DNA from: Chloroflexota bacterium
GTDB lineage: Bacteria; Chloroflexota; Anaerolineae; Promineifilales; Promineifilaceae
NCBI GenBank assembly: GCA_024638855.1
Contig: JAHEJP010000006.1
Span: forward strand, 1-37,909
Direction: 5' to 3'
Length of the DNA: 37,909 bases
Positions 21,368-31,003 of this stretch are shown piece after piece. The notes under the pieces were generated by a model. That model had not been told where the DNA came from and did no database searches. It was given only the letters and a program-made list of their open reading frames with translations. Each line of letters starts with the position of its first letter. Position 1 is the stretch's first letter. A program made the position numbers and the translations under genes.

Positions 21368-23932
21368 ATGACATTCTTGACCATACCAAATTGGCGGCCT
21401 GATCCGTTTTCAATCCTGATTGGCTTTGTTTTAGGCATAGTCTTTGCCTTTGTGCTATATAGAAAAATGTCCCCATATGTTGGCGAACGCTGGCAGGGGA
21501 TCGTCGCCTGGACACAAAAACAAAATGATTGGCTTGGGGGTCGGGCAGAAAACCGGTTTCGTACTGAGATGGCGCAATATGTTAAAAGCCGGCATCTGGG
21601 CAGCGCCTTTGCCAGTCTCAACCAGCTGTTCGTTGAACCCCGCGTATTGGTTCCCCTGGGCTGCAACATTGAACCGACAGGCCTGAATAATGCGCGGAAA
21701 CTATATCATCTTTGGCCTGAGTTGGTTTCTGGGACGGCCGTGCCCCCGCCGCCTTCGGTATTCGCCCACCATTTGCATCATCTGGCCCGGCGAGTCGTCA
21801 TAAGCGGAGAGGCCGGAACGGGCAAGAGTACCCTGTTAGCTTATCTGGCAATACTCGCAGATCAATCATCCGCGGGAACATCGGATCTTACCTCGAATGA
21901 CAAAATTCCAAATGCATTTAGCTCAAAGAAGAACGCTAGAAACGGATCGAAATCGGTAAATCCACTGACGATCTACGTTCATTTGGCCGGTTTGGATCTT
22001 GAATCCTCGTTATCGAAGCAAAGTGATAAAGATGATACGGTCGACCCTGTCCAGCCAATTGCAGATAATCTTGGTCGCCGGTTTCGGGTTTTGAGCCAGC
22101 ATCGCATGAAGCGGCTCATTCTAAACAAGGCGCAAGTTGGTCATCTGTGCTTGCTTATCGATGGTTATGATGAATTGCCAACCGAAGCCCGACCACCTGT
22201 CACCGGCTGGCTTAAAAATCTGTTGTCGGCTTATCCGAACATCCAAGTTATCGTGGCCGGTTCTTCCCGAGCTAACGGTCCGCTCATGAAACTTGGTTTT
22301 GCCGTAACGTCTATTCTTGATTGGCGTCAGGGCCAGGCACAGCAGGCCGGTGACAGGTGGAAAGCAGCCACGCGCAATGGGGAAACGTGTGATCTCAGCA
22401 GCTATTGGAGGCCAGGACAGCCGACCATCGATACCGGCTTGCGACTGCAATTGGCTCTGTTTCCAGATAAAAACGATCCGGTCGCACCGCCAGAAAACCG
22501 CCTGGCAATTTTTGAGGGGATATTACGGCAACTTCTCTTTCGGATTGCTCGCGATCCAGAAGGGTCCTGGTTAGGTCCGGCTTCGGCCGAGTTGTGGCCC
22601 CGTTTAGCTTATACCATGATGTCACAGCGGGTTTTATATCTTACTCAGGACGAATTGATCAAACTGGCAACCCTGGTCTTGGAAAAATATGAAACGGCTG
22701 GAGAACGTCGAGCTATTCATCGTCTCATAGAAATGATGGAGATGAGCGAGCTGTTTGTTTCATATGGTGAAGGGCGATGGGGATTTCTAAGCCCGGTATG
22801 GCGTGATTTTCTTGCCTCTGGCTATCTGGTTCGTTTGGCGACCCATGATGATTTAACCGAACGCATGGAAGATCCCTTCTGGGCAGGTGCCCTGCATTTT
22901 TACGCCACCAGGACTGGAGGGGGTGGATTGGCAGCTATGCTTTTGGATCAGAAAGAGACGATGCTGCAAGAACAGCTATTCGTATTGGCTAGTTGGTTGA
23001 TGGAGATTGACGAACAGGTGCCCTGGCGGCGACAAGTGCTGGTCGGTTTGGGAAGGATGATCGTCGACCGAAAAACACCTATTGTCTGGCGCCAACGGGC
23101 CTTACTTGCCCTGGCAAGTACCCGGGCTACTGGCGTTGGTTCGCTTTTGAGCCAACTGGTCGCCCAGGGTGAGGTGGCAATCAGGCAAATCGTGCCGGCT
23201 GCCATCGCCAAAGTTGGTGAAGAGGATGCCATATTGGCCATTGATCGGCTGATTGACGATGGCGAACCGGTCGTTAGGGAGGCGGTTGTTCATGCCCTAG
23301 CCTGGCTGGATAATCTAGCTACGGAACGTTCGATCATCGAAGCTTTGCTAGAACCTGATGATACCTTGTCCCGCGCTGCGGCCGAGAGCTTAGCTCTGAT
23401 GGCTACGTCGAATTCCTATGAAATTTTGCGGGAGGCGATGGAAGACGAGGTATTCAGCGTGCGCAAGGCAGCCGTGGCTGGTCTGGCTATGATTGATGAG
23501 CCATGGGCCATTGAGCTTTTAGAGAAAGCAGCGCTCAAAGACGAACAACCGGCCGTACAAACCGCCGCAGCCGAAGCCACAAAGATTCAAAAAGGTGAAT
23601 CTGAAACCTCTCTGTGGCAGGCGCCCCGACCAGGGGAGCAAGCTTGGCTTGTTCGTTGGGCGGTTGCCCAAGGACGCATGGTGCCTGTGGGAGACGAGGC
23701 CATGCCGGAAGTGATGGATGCCTTGGAGAACGATGATCCTGCTATTCGCAGAGAAGCAGCTTTGACCTTGGGGGTAATCGCTGATCCGGATTCCATGTCT
23801 CCCCTAGTCCAGGCTTATGCAGATCCAGAGCGAAGCGTCAGAGATGCGGCTTTCGAGTCCCTATGCCAACTCAGTCGCGCCTGGGGCCTTGACAATAATC
23901 TGTCGTTTGGTGCTAGCTCGTCGCCAGCATAA
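21368..23932 (+). CDS. Membrane-anchored NACHT-type NTPase with C-terminal HEAT repeats
   Basis: TM segment ILIGFVLGIVFAFVLY; Walker A ISGEAGTGKSTLLAYLA; NACHT-like Walker B LCLLIDGYDELPTEAR; HEAT-like C-terminal repeats from about residue 580 on. Confidence 0.8.
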   Translation: MTFLTIPNWRPDPFSILIGFVLGIVFAFVLYRKMSPYVGERWQGIVAWTQKQNDWLGGRAENRFRTEMAQYVKSRHLGSAFASLNQLFVEPRVLVPLGCNIEPTGLNNARKLYHLWPELVSGTAVPPPPSVFAHHLHHLARRVVISGEAGTGKSTLLAYLAILADQSSAGTSDLTSNDKIPNAFSSKKNARNGSKSVNPLTIYVHLAGLDLESSLSKQSDKDDTVDPVQPIADNLGRRFRVLSQHRMKRLILNKAQVGHLCLLIDGYDELPTEARPPVTGWLKNLLSAYPNIQVIVAGSSRANGPLMKLGFAVTSILDWRQGQAQQAGDRWKAATRNGETCDLSSYWRPGQPTIDTGLRLQLALFPDKNDPVAPPENRLAIFEGILRQLLFRIARDPEGSWLGPASAELWPRLAYTMMSQRVLYLTQDELIKLATLVLEKYETAGERRAIHRLIEMMEMSELFVSYGEGRWGFLSPVWRDFLASGYLVRLATHDDLTERMEDPFWAGALHFYATRTGGGGLAAMLLDQKETMLQEQLFVLASWLMEIDEQVPWRRQVLVGLGRMIVDRKTPIVWRQRALLALASTRATGVGSLLSQLVAQGEVAIRQIVPAAIAKVGEEDAILAIDRLIDDGEPVVREAVVHALAWLDNLATERSIIEALLEPDDTLSRAAAESLALMATSNSYEILREAMEDEVFSVRKAAVAGLAMIDEPWAIELLEKAALKDEQPAVQTAAAEATKIQKGESETSLWQAPRPGEQAWLVRWAVAQGRMVPVGDEAMPEVMDALENDDPAIRREAALTLGVIADPDSMSPLVQAYADPERSVRDAAFESLCQLSRAWGLDNNLSFGASSSPA

Positions 23933-24174
23933 AGCGGTCAAGAATCTTCTGAATACTTTGCCCACCTAGTCCTTGACCATTGCAAAAGCGATAGGCCACA
24001 TCGTTAGTGTCAAGGTTAGGATGGATTCCCCCGTCGATTGCTGTAATCCCCTTAGCAGTCAACTGGATTGTTTCCCTTTGATATTTTTCCAGAATAGGTA
24101 AACTATATGTGAATCTGGGTCGCCGGCCTGGACTCATTGTAGACGTATGTAGTTTTTAAATGGAGGGTAATAGT

Positions 24175-24816
24175 ATGTCGTTCGAAGTGTTGTGTATAGG
24201 GTTAATTGCCCTGCTTTTCGGCCTGGTGCTTGTTTTTGGTGGTTACAGGCTGTTCATGGTTCTGTTGCCAATCTGGGGGTTCTTTGCCGGTTTCTTGCTC
24301 GGAGCCCAGACGATGGATTTCCTTTTCAATGCCGGTTTTCTGGCTACGATAACGGGATGGGTCGTCGGCTTTTTCGTCGGGCTACTCTTTGCCCTGCTGT
24401 CTTACCTGTTCTACTTCATTGCCGTGGGCATCATCTCTTTCTCCCTTGGCTATGGGGTTGCAGTAGGTATATTGGGCTGGATTGGCCTCGATGGAGGCTT
24501 TTTGGTCTGGCTGATCGCCGTTGTCGTCGGTATTGCCTTGGCCTTGGTCGTTTATTTCTTCAATCTGCAGAAATACGCCATCATCGTAGCTACTGCAGTG
24601 GGTGGAACGGGGGTAATCATCTATACCCTGCTGGCCATGTTCTACGGCGCGTTGGCAGTTTCGTTGCTCAATAACCCGGTAGGGCTAGCCATTGAGAACT
24701 CATTCTGGTGGCTTTTGTTCTTCCTCGTAGTAGCCGGGTTGGGCATTGTCATTCAAATACAGGCCAATCGGGCTTTTGAGATTGACGAGTACAACCGAAT
24801 GGGTGAAATGACCTAA
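24175..24816 (+). CDS. Polytopic membrane protein (DUF4203-like)
   Basis: About 213 aa with multiple hydrophobic segments (LCIGLIALLFGLVLVFGGYRLFMVLLPIWGFFAGFLLGAQ); GGAGGG upstream of ATG 24175. Confidence 0.7.
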   Translation: MSFEVLCIGLIALLFGLVLVFGGYRLFMVLLPIWGFFAGFLLGAQTMDFLFNAGFLATITGWVVGFFVGLLFALLSYLFYFIAVGIISFSLGYGVAVGILGWIGLDGGFLVWLIAVVVGIALALVVYFFNLQKYAIIVATAVGGTGVIIYTLLAMFYGALAVSLLNNPVGLAIENSFWWLLFFLVVAGLGIVIQIQANRAFEIDEYNRMGEMT

Positions 24817-25057
24817 AAAGGGCTGCTTGCCTATACGATTTTGGATGGGCGCTGAAAGTTCATAAAAGTCGTTTCTGTCATATTGTGGTGGCCAGCTAAT
24901 TCCGGCGTGATAGCCTGGTCAACCGTGTAATTCGAGATCACTGTTTGACTAGAACCTCTTGTTCTAGCTGCACAGGGTATATGACAACATTCTGACGCCG
25001 GGTTCAAAACCACTGTTTCGAACCCGGCATTTTGATTATGCCTATATCTCAATATCC

Positions 25058-25603
25058 ATGAAGCAGTTGACCGGCGTCGAGTTAAAAAGATTTCTGCGCG
25101 ACTACAAGCGGCAAAATTCGCCTGGGCGAGACATTGCTGTTTTGTTGCAAAGCGTGGAATATCCATACAATGTAGGCTCAATCTTTCGCCTTTGTGATGG
25201 GGCTGGCGTTTCACAATTGATATTGAGTGGTATCACGCCTCGACCGCCTAATCCTACCATCCAAAAGGTAGGGCGGGGCAAGAGCAAGAATGTGAAATGG
25301 CGCTATGAGGCTGATCCCTTAAAAGCTGCCACGAATCTCAAAGTGGAAGGATACCAATTAGTGGCCCTGGAAGTGGTCGAAGGGGCCGTTCCGTATCACC
25401 AATATCATTTCTCATCCAAGGCGTGTCTCGTCGTTGGACACGAGGATCACGGCCTGACTAAGGCGATGTTAGCCTTGTGTGATTCAGCAGTTTTTATACC
25501 TATGTTTGGCAAAGGACGTTCTCACAACGTCCACGCGGCCCTGGCTATCGTTATATACCAGGCCTTGTTCGCTAGTTTCGATGCGCGGCGGTCGGTAGAT
25601 TAG
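25058..25603 (+). CDS. SpoU/TrmH-family RNA 2'-O-methyltransferase
   Basis: YPYNVGSIFRLCDGAGVSQLILSG, CLVVGHEDHGL, IPMFGKGRSHNVHAALAIVIYQ (SPOUT motifs). Confidence 0.9.
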   Translation: MKQLTGVELKRFLRDYKRQNSPGRDIAVLLQSVEYPYNVGSIFRLCDGAGVSQLILSGITPRPPNPTIQKVGRGKSKNVKWRYEADPLKAATNLKVEGYQLVALEVVEGAVPYHQYHFSSKACLVVGHEDHGLTKAMLALCDSAVFIPMFGKGRSHNVHAALAIVIYQALFASFDARRSVD

Positions 25604-25695
25604 TCGCGGTGCCCCTTGTCATGACCTTCCTGATTCGTTATACTATTTTCAGTTAATCATGCGGGCTATTACAACAAAACTACCGGAGAATGGTC

Positions 25696-26829
25696 ATGAA
25701 GGTGTCTTGTTTGCAAGAGAATTTGGCGAAAGGCTTAGGCATTGTGAGCAGGGCGGTGAGCACGCGTTCGACACTGCCGGTATTGGCCAATGTATTGCTG
25801 GCAACTGACGAGGGGCGCTTGAAATTGTCGGCCACTAATTTAGAGGTTGTGATCACCTGTTGGATTGGTGCTAAGGTTGCCGAAGAAGGGGCCATTACCG
25901 TGCCTGCGCGGACCTTGAATGATCTGGTCAATGCTTTACCGCAGGGGCAGGTTGATATGGTTCTGGATTCAGATACAAAAACTTTGCATCTGGCCTGTGC
26001 GCGGACCGAGGCAAATATCAAGGGTATCGACCACGAAGAGTTTCCCCTGGTTCCTGAGGCTGGAGAGAATAACCGCCATCGCATCGAAACTGAAACACTG
26101 AAACGAATGATCGCTCAAGTCGCTTTTGCAGCGGCGACCGACGATGCCCGGCCGACTTTGACTGGAGTCTTGACGCGTATCGAAGGTAAAACCTTGAGCA
26201 TGGCTGCTACTGATGGGTTCCGGTTATCGGTCAAATCGGTTGAGTTGGGCGTGCCTTCGGCCGAAGGAATGGAAGCGGTGATCCCTGCCAGGGCATTGAC
26301 CGAATTAGCCCGGATCGCTGACGAGGACAGCGAATACATTTTCATTACGATGCCGGAAGGCAGAAACCAAGTCATCTTTGAATTGGACAATATCGTTCTC
26401 GTAACCCAACTAATCGACGGCAATTTCCCCGATTTCCAACCGGTAATCCCTCAAAGCCACAGTACACGCACAGTGCTAAATGCGGCCGAATTCGCCCAGG
26501 CTTGTAAGATGGCCGAAATATTCGCCCGAGAAGCTAACCATACGGCCCGCGTCCGTGTGGAACCGGGTAACGAGCTGATGGCGGGTTACGCCACGATAAC
26601 GGCGACAAGTTCAGAGACAGGGGATAATGTGGCCCAAATCGACGCCAGTGTGGAAGGTGATGAGATTGAAATTGCCTTCAATGTGAAATATATGAGCCAG
26701 GTTTTGGCCGTGATGGATGCGCCTCAAATATCGCTGGAGACGACAAAATCAACTGATCCCGGGGTGATCAAACCGGTTGGGGATGAGCATTTCACCCATG
26801 TCATTATGCCAATGCATTTCGGCCGGTAG
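25696..26829 (+). CDS. dnaN: DNA polymerase III beta subunit (sliding clamp)
   Basis: RAVSTRSTLPVLANVLLAT, RPTLTGVLTRIEGKTLSMAATDGFRLS, C-terminal FTHVIMPMHF. GGAG precedes ATG 25696. Confidence 0.95.
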   Translation: MKVSCLQENLAKGLGIVSRAVSTRSTLPVLANVLLATDEGRLKLSATNLEVVITCWIGAKVAEEGAITVPARTLNDLVNALPQGQVDMVLDSDTKTLHLACARTEANIKGIDHEEFPLVPEAGENNRHRIETETLKRMIAQVAFAAATDDARPTLTGVLTRIEGKTLSMAATDGFRLSVKSVELGVPSAEGMEAVIPARALTELARIADEDSEYIFITMPEGRNQVIFELDNIVLVTQLIDGNFPDFQPVIPQSHSTRTVLNAAEFAQACKMAEIFAREANHTARVRVEPGNELMAGYATITATSSETGDNVAQIDASVEGDEIEIAFNVKYMSQVLAVMDAPQISLETTKSTDPGVIKPVGDEHFTHVIMPMHFGR

Positions 26830-26924
26830 TCTTAATTGTTGAGGCTAATCAATTTTTCCATCGGGACCCGCATAGGACCACCCCGCCTCTAGGTGCTGGG
26901 CGAAGCCCCATTAATTAATAACTT

Positions 26925-27803
26925 TCAAAGTACTTCCAAAACTTTGTGATAAAGGCTATCCGCGTGTAGCTCCTCCAACGTGTGGCAAGGTGCCTCCAGG
27001 TTTTCGGCCAATAACTGGGCCAAACCCTGGTCAAAGGCGGCGTGTTCCATGTTAATGACCACCGAGCGAATGTCCGCGTCCTTGATTAGCCTGGCTATCC
27101 TGTGGGCTTCTTCTTGAGGCGGTAACTCGCTCATGCTCACATTGCCCGCACCATCGGTCAACAGGATCATCAGCGGCATGACTTCCGGATGTAGATGGGC
27201 TTCTTTGCGAAAAACTTCATAAGCCAAAAGTAATCCGGCGGACAGGGGCGTCTTGCCGCCGACGGCGATATCGGCCAGGGCGCCCCGGGCCAATTGGACC
27301 GAATTGGTAGGGGCAAGAACCAGAGTCGCTTCATTTTTGTTGAAGACGACCAGGCCGACTCGATCCCGACGCTGGTAGGCATCTGTCAACAAAGACATGA
27401 TGGCGCCCTTGGTGGCTTCCATCCGTTCGGCGACCGCCATGCTCCAACTGGCATCGACAACGAAAAGCACCAGGTTAGCCGAACGGCGAACACGTACTTT
27501 TTCACGAAGATCGCTTTTTTTGAGGGCCAAGGCGGTTTTGGAACGGTCCCGATGGCGTTGGTGGGGAGCGGCCGCTCTTAGTGTGGCGTCAAATGCCAGA
27601 TCGGTGACCCGGTCTTTACGGGGAATTCGGGCCTGAATATAGCGGCCTCTTTTCCGCTCAGTTTTGGTGCGGGATCGGCGACCAGGTGTATGGCGAGTCA
27701 AACGGTCAAGCTGGGTATCCAATCGCCGAGTAGTGAACTCCTGGGATGATTCAACTTGCTGGCCACCCTCCCACCAATGGCTATCTTGGGGTAACTGGGG
27801 CAC
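26925..27803 (-). CDS. ChlD/CobT-like VWA (MIDAS) chelatase subunit region
   Basis: VLFVVDASWSMAVAERM (MIDAS), VGLVVFNKNEATLVLAPTNSVQLA, LLTDGAGNVSM. In the -1 frame relative to the upstream ChlI ORF, with no intervening stop. Confidence 0.85.
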   Translation of the reverse strand: MPQLPQDSHWWEGGQQVESSQEFTTRRLDTQLDRLTRHTPGRRSRTKTERKRGRYIQARIPRKDRVTDLAFDATLRAAAPHQRHRDRSKTALALKKSDLREKVRVRRSANLVLFVVDASWSMAVAERMEATKGAIMSLLTDAYQRRDRVGLVVFNKNEATLVLAPTNSVQLARGALADIAVGGKTPLSAGLLLAYEVFRKEAHLHPEVMPLMILLTDGAGNVSMSELPPQEEAHRIARLIKDADIRSVVINMEHAAFDQGLAQLLAENLEAPCHTLEELHADSLYHKVLEVL

Positions 27804-27859
27804 GGATTGGGGGCCAGCTTCCGTTTGGGTCGTTTCAGCACCCTCGACGCCTTCACTAT

Positions 27860-28960
27860 CTACGCTTTTTTTTTACCTTCCAAAGGCTCGTCAAGCGGTT
27901 CAGATTCCTCACTTACATCACCTGCACCCCACTCAGATTGAACCTGTTCGAGTTGATCTTCCAACTCATAGGCGGAGATAGCCATTTCCTGAAATGGGCG
28001 AGATTTAATGCGATGGGGCAGCGCTAATTCAGCAGCCAGGACGATATCCTGGTCGGCGATATCTTCGCGCCCCATAAATGCGGCATGGGCTTGGGCTCCG
28101 CGAAGAATGACGAGATCGGCTCTATGGCCATCTACTTTCATGGAGGCGGTCAGGCCAGCGATGGAAGCCAAGTCGCGACGAGAATAACGCACCTGGTTGA
28201 CTTTCTCGCGGGCGAGTGCGATTTGGTTAGATAGAGCATCTTCCTGTTCTTGCCAACGGCTCCGAAAAGCTGCCGGATCACTCTCGAAATTGATGCGCCG
28301 CTCCATGATTTGCATACGTTTTTCAGTATCCAAAAGGCCGCTGATATGGACTGAGAATGCAAAGCGGTCCAGGAGTTGAGGACGAATATCACCCTCTTCT
28401 GGATTCATTGTGCCTACCAAAATGAATTTGGCCGGGTGGCTGAAGCTGATGCCTTCTCGTTCAACGACATTAACGCCCATGGCAGCTGAATCCAAAAGCA
28501 GATCGACGACATGATCGTCTAACAAGTTGACTTCATCCACGTAAAGTAGGCCACGATTGGCCGAGGCCAAAACGCCCGGCTCAAAATGTTTTTCGCCTTT
28601 TTGGATAGCCAACTCGATGTCTAATGTGCCGACAACCCGGTCCTCGGTCGCGCTCACAGGCAGATCAATGAATGAAGTCTTGCGCACCAGTGTGCCCATT
28701 TGTCCGTCAGCATGGCGTATCCGGCATTCATCGCACCACTCATTGGGCCGGTAGGGGTTGCATGAAAAATGGCAGTCACCTATGACTTCGATATCGGGTA
28801 GCAAAGCGGCCAAGCCGCGGGCGGCCGTGGATTTGGCAGTGCCTCGCTCGCCACGTATTAGTACCCCTCCGATTTGAGGGCTAACGGCATTTAAGATGAG
28901 GGCCCGCTTCATGCGTTCCTGGCCGACGATTGATGTGAATGGAAATACTGCTCTCGACAT
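27860..28960 (-). CDS. Magnesium/cobalt chelatase ATPase subunit I-like (ChlI/BchI)
   Basis: IVGQERMKRALILNAVSPQIGGVLIRGERGTAKSTAARGLAALLP, LYVDEVNLLDDHVVDLLLDSA, GTMNPEEGDIRPQLLDRFAFSV. Confidence 0.93.
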   Translation of the reverse strand: MSRAVFPFTSIVGQERMKRALILNAVSPQIGGVLIRGERGTAKSTAARGLAALLPDIEVIGDCHFSCNPYRPNEWCDECRIRHADGQMGTLVRKTSFIDLPVSATEDRVVGTLDIELAIQKGEKHFEPGVLASANRGLLYVDEVNLLDDHVVDLLLDSAAMGVNVVEREGISFSHPAKFILVGTMNPEEGDIRPQLLDRFAFSVHISGLLDTEKRMQIMERRINFESDPAAFRSRWQEQEDALSNQIALAREKVNQVRYSRRDLASIAGLTASMKVDGHRADLVILRGAQAHAAFMGREDIADQDIVLAAELALPHRIKSRPFQEMAISAYELEDQLEQVQSEWGAGDVSEESEPLDEPLEGKKKA

Positions 28961-29032
28961 TCCTGTGCTCCGGTGTTGTTTGAAACGAAACTCGATTATA
29001 ACTTGGATGTCATAGACAGGACAAACAGACGA

Positions 29033-29704
29033 TTAGGCTATAATGAATTCATGAAGCAAAGCGGCGGCCGGTTGCGAGAGCCATAGACTCTGTTCTTTCC
29101 AGGTAAGCCCCATAGGCAAAAAATCGAGCTCGTAGCGGGCCAGCTCGGCGCCACCGGTTGGATCGAGTTGAAGAAGATAGAAGTGTTGTTCTTCACCTAG
29201 CCATTCGAAGCCGCCTGTTTCCGACCGGAACTCCATCTGGTGAGGGTAAGCCAGCCATATGGATTCTTCATGAAAGGTCACGGCCGTGGCCGCTTGTGGG
29301 ATGACCAAGGAATCTTCGATCTGACCGTCATCAGGATTTAGGGCCAGTAATTGTCCTGTACTCTGGGAAATGACTCGTAATCTGTGACCATCCCAGGCTG
29401 CGTCTGAGAGGCGTTCAAAAGGCTCAACCGAAATTGTTTGATCGATATCGAGACTAACCGGGTTCATGCGTTGCAGCCAGCTTTCATCGAGGCGCGTTTG
29501 CCAGAGCGATTTTCCATCCCAAGTTAGACCGCTGATGACTCCGGCACAGAGTAGCGAGTTTAGGGATTTGCCGCTATCTGCATCGAGCCGGTATAACGAG
29601 CCGTCCTGATAATCATTGAGCCAAAGATTCCGCCCATCCCAGGCCAGGCCGGCCGGAGCGCGGCCGGGCGAATCGAGTATACGTATTAACTCGAGATGAG
29701 ACAT
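29033..29704 (-). CDS. Beta-propeller-like hypothetical protein
   Basis: Repeated PAGLAWDGRNLWLNDYQDGSLYRLD / ISGLTWDGKSLWQTRLDESWLQRM blade-like units. Confidence 0.6.
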   Translation of the reverse strand: MSHLELIRILDSPGRAPAGLAWDGRNLWLNDYQDGSLYRLDADSGKSLNSLLCAGVISGLTWDGKSLWQTRLDESWLQRMNPVSLDIDQTISVEPFERLSDAAWDGHRLRVISQSTGQLLALNPDDGQIEDSLVIPQAATAVTFHEESIWLAYPHQMEFRSETGGFEWLGEEQHFYLLQLDPTGGAELARYELDFLPMGLTWKEQSLWLSQPAAALLHEFIIA

Positions 29705-29728
29705 CGTTTTTACTCCTGTTAAATTGGG

Positions 29729-30760
29729 TTAGCCAGGTTGCGCGCGAAGCTCACGACCGACGGCTTCGGCGATCGCCTTGAGTTCGCTGACGAGCTGAGC
29801 AAAGCGTTTAGGCTTCAACGATTGTACGCCATCAGACAGGGCGATGTCGGGTTGTGGGTGGACTTCAATAATCAACCCATCGGCGCCTGCGGCAATACTA
29901 GCCTTAGCCGCAGCGGCGACATATTCCCACTTCCCGGTCGCATGGCTTGGATCGGCAATGATAGGCAGGTGGGAAAGCTCTTTTATTACCGGAATGGCAT
30001 TTATGTCGAAAGTATTACGGGTATAGCTTTCGAACGTACGGATGCCCCGTTCACACAACATGACCCGAGTATTGCCATGGCTCAGAATATACTCTGCGCA
30101 CATGAGCCACTCTTTCATGAGGCTACTCATACCTCGTTTGAGCATGACCGGATGCTGGGCTTTGCCGACGGCATGCAGGAGGGCATAATTTTGCATGTTG
30201 CGAGCGCCAATCTGTAAGACGTCGGCGTATTGGCAGACCAGGGGTACCAAGGCCGGTTCCATGACTTCGGTGATGATTGGTAAACCGGTTTCCTCTCTGG
30301 CATCGGCTAAGTATTCAAGGCCTTCTTCCCCTAGTCCCTGGAAAGAGTAGGGGGATGTGCGCGGTTTGAATGCCCCCCCTCGCAAAACATGAGCGCCCGC
30401 TTCCTTGACGGCATGGGCTGTTTCTATGATCTGGCTACGACTCTCGACTGAACATGGACCGGCGATAATTAGAACTTCTTTTTTTCCAACCTCGTGGTCC
30501 CCAATAGGAAAGCTGGTGCCGCTCGGATTGAAGTTTTTGCTGGCCAATTTGAATGGTTCCAGTATTGGCACGCAGCGTTCAACACCAGGCATGCGCTCTA
30601 GCTGGTCGCGGTCTAGGGGTCGCCCATCACCGATGACGCCGATGATGGTTCTTTCATCACCCTCGGACAAGTGAACTCTAAAACCGGCATCTTCAATGCG
30701 GGCAATGACGGCCGACACGTTTCCCATTTTGGCTTGGCTTTTCATTACGACAATCATCAT
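29729..30760 (-). CDS. 3-deoxy-7-phosphoheptulonate synthase (type I beta, with N-terminal regulatory domain)
   Basis: [85 protein letters not shown]. Confidence 0.95.
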   Translation of the reverse strand: MMIVVMKSQAKMGNVSAVIARIEDAGFRVHLSEGDERTIIGVIGDGRPLDRDQLERMPGVERCVPILEPFKLASKNFNPSGTSFPIGDHEVGKKEVLIIAGPCSVESRSQIIETAHAVKEAGAHVLRGGAFKPRTSPYSFQGLGEEGLEYLADAREETGLPIITEVMEPALVPLVCQYADVLQIGARNMQNYALLHAVGKAQHPVMLKRGMSSLMKEWLMCAEYILSHGNTRVMLCERGIRTFESYTRNTFDINAIPVIKELSHLPIIADPSHATGKWEYVAAAAKASIAAGADGLIIEVHPQPDIALSDGVQSLKPKRFAQLVSELKAIAEAVGRELRAQPG

Positions 30761-30857
30761 TAACTCTATCTCGTCTTGGTCCCAGTAGATGGGAACTAAT
30801 CTGCTAAGCCATTCTCGCACACTGTTAACATGAAAGTTAAACGATCACCACTTCTTT

Positions 30858-30952
30858 GTCATACCTGCGTAGGAAGGCATCCAGTCGCGCTCTACGCCTT
30901 CGCGAGCGCAGGCACTGCGCGGAGCCTGCCCTCACGAAGGTGGGGGAATGAC
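30858..30952. repeat. REP/MITE-like imperfect palindrome in the aroH - DAHP synthase gap
   Basis: Terminal GTCAT 30858-30862 / ATGAC 30948-30952; core CCTTCG-c-GAG-c-GCAGGC (30897 on) / GCCTGC-c-CTC-a-CGAAGG (to 30940). Confidence 0.6.
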
Positions 30953-31003
30953 GTATTTCGCGAAGAGTTCAAAAACCAACTTTAAAAAGCACCAGTCAAA
31001 GAC

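Noticed and set aside
24192-24674. 160-aa plus-strand ORF within the DUF4203-like gene
   Set aside because: Alternate frame of a clear polytopic membrane protein; Cys/Arg-rich composition not typical of a real gene.
24990-25035. Possible tRNA (GGGTTCAAAACC resembles a T-loop)
   Set aside because: It is one arm of a simple hairpin; no acceptor stem, D-arm or anticodon arm could be built.
24831-25214. 127-aa minus-strand ORF over the tandem hairpins
   Set aside because: Overlaps the start of the TrmH-family gene; composition not protein-like.
27860-27874. Interpreting the ChlI/ChlD boundary simply as two independent genes
   Set aside because: The VWA frame stays open through the whole junction in the -1 frame across an A9 run, so a frameshift (programmed or sequencing) explains it better.
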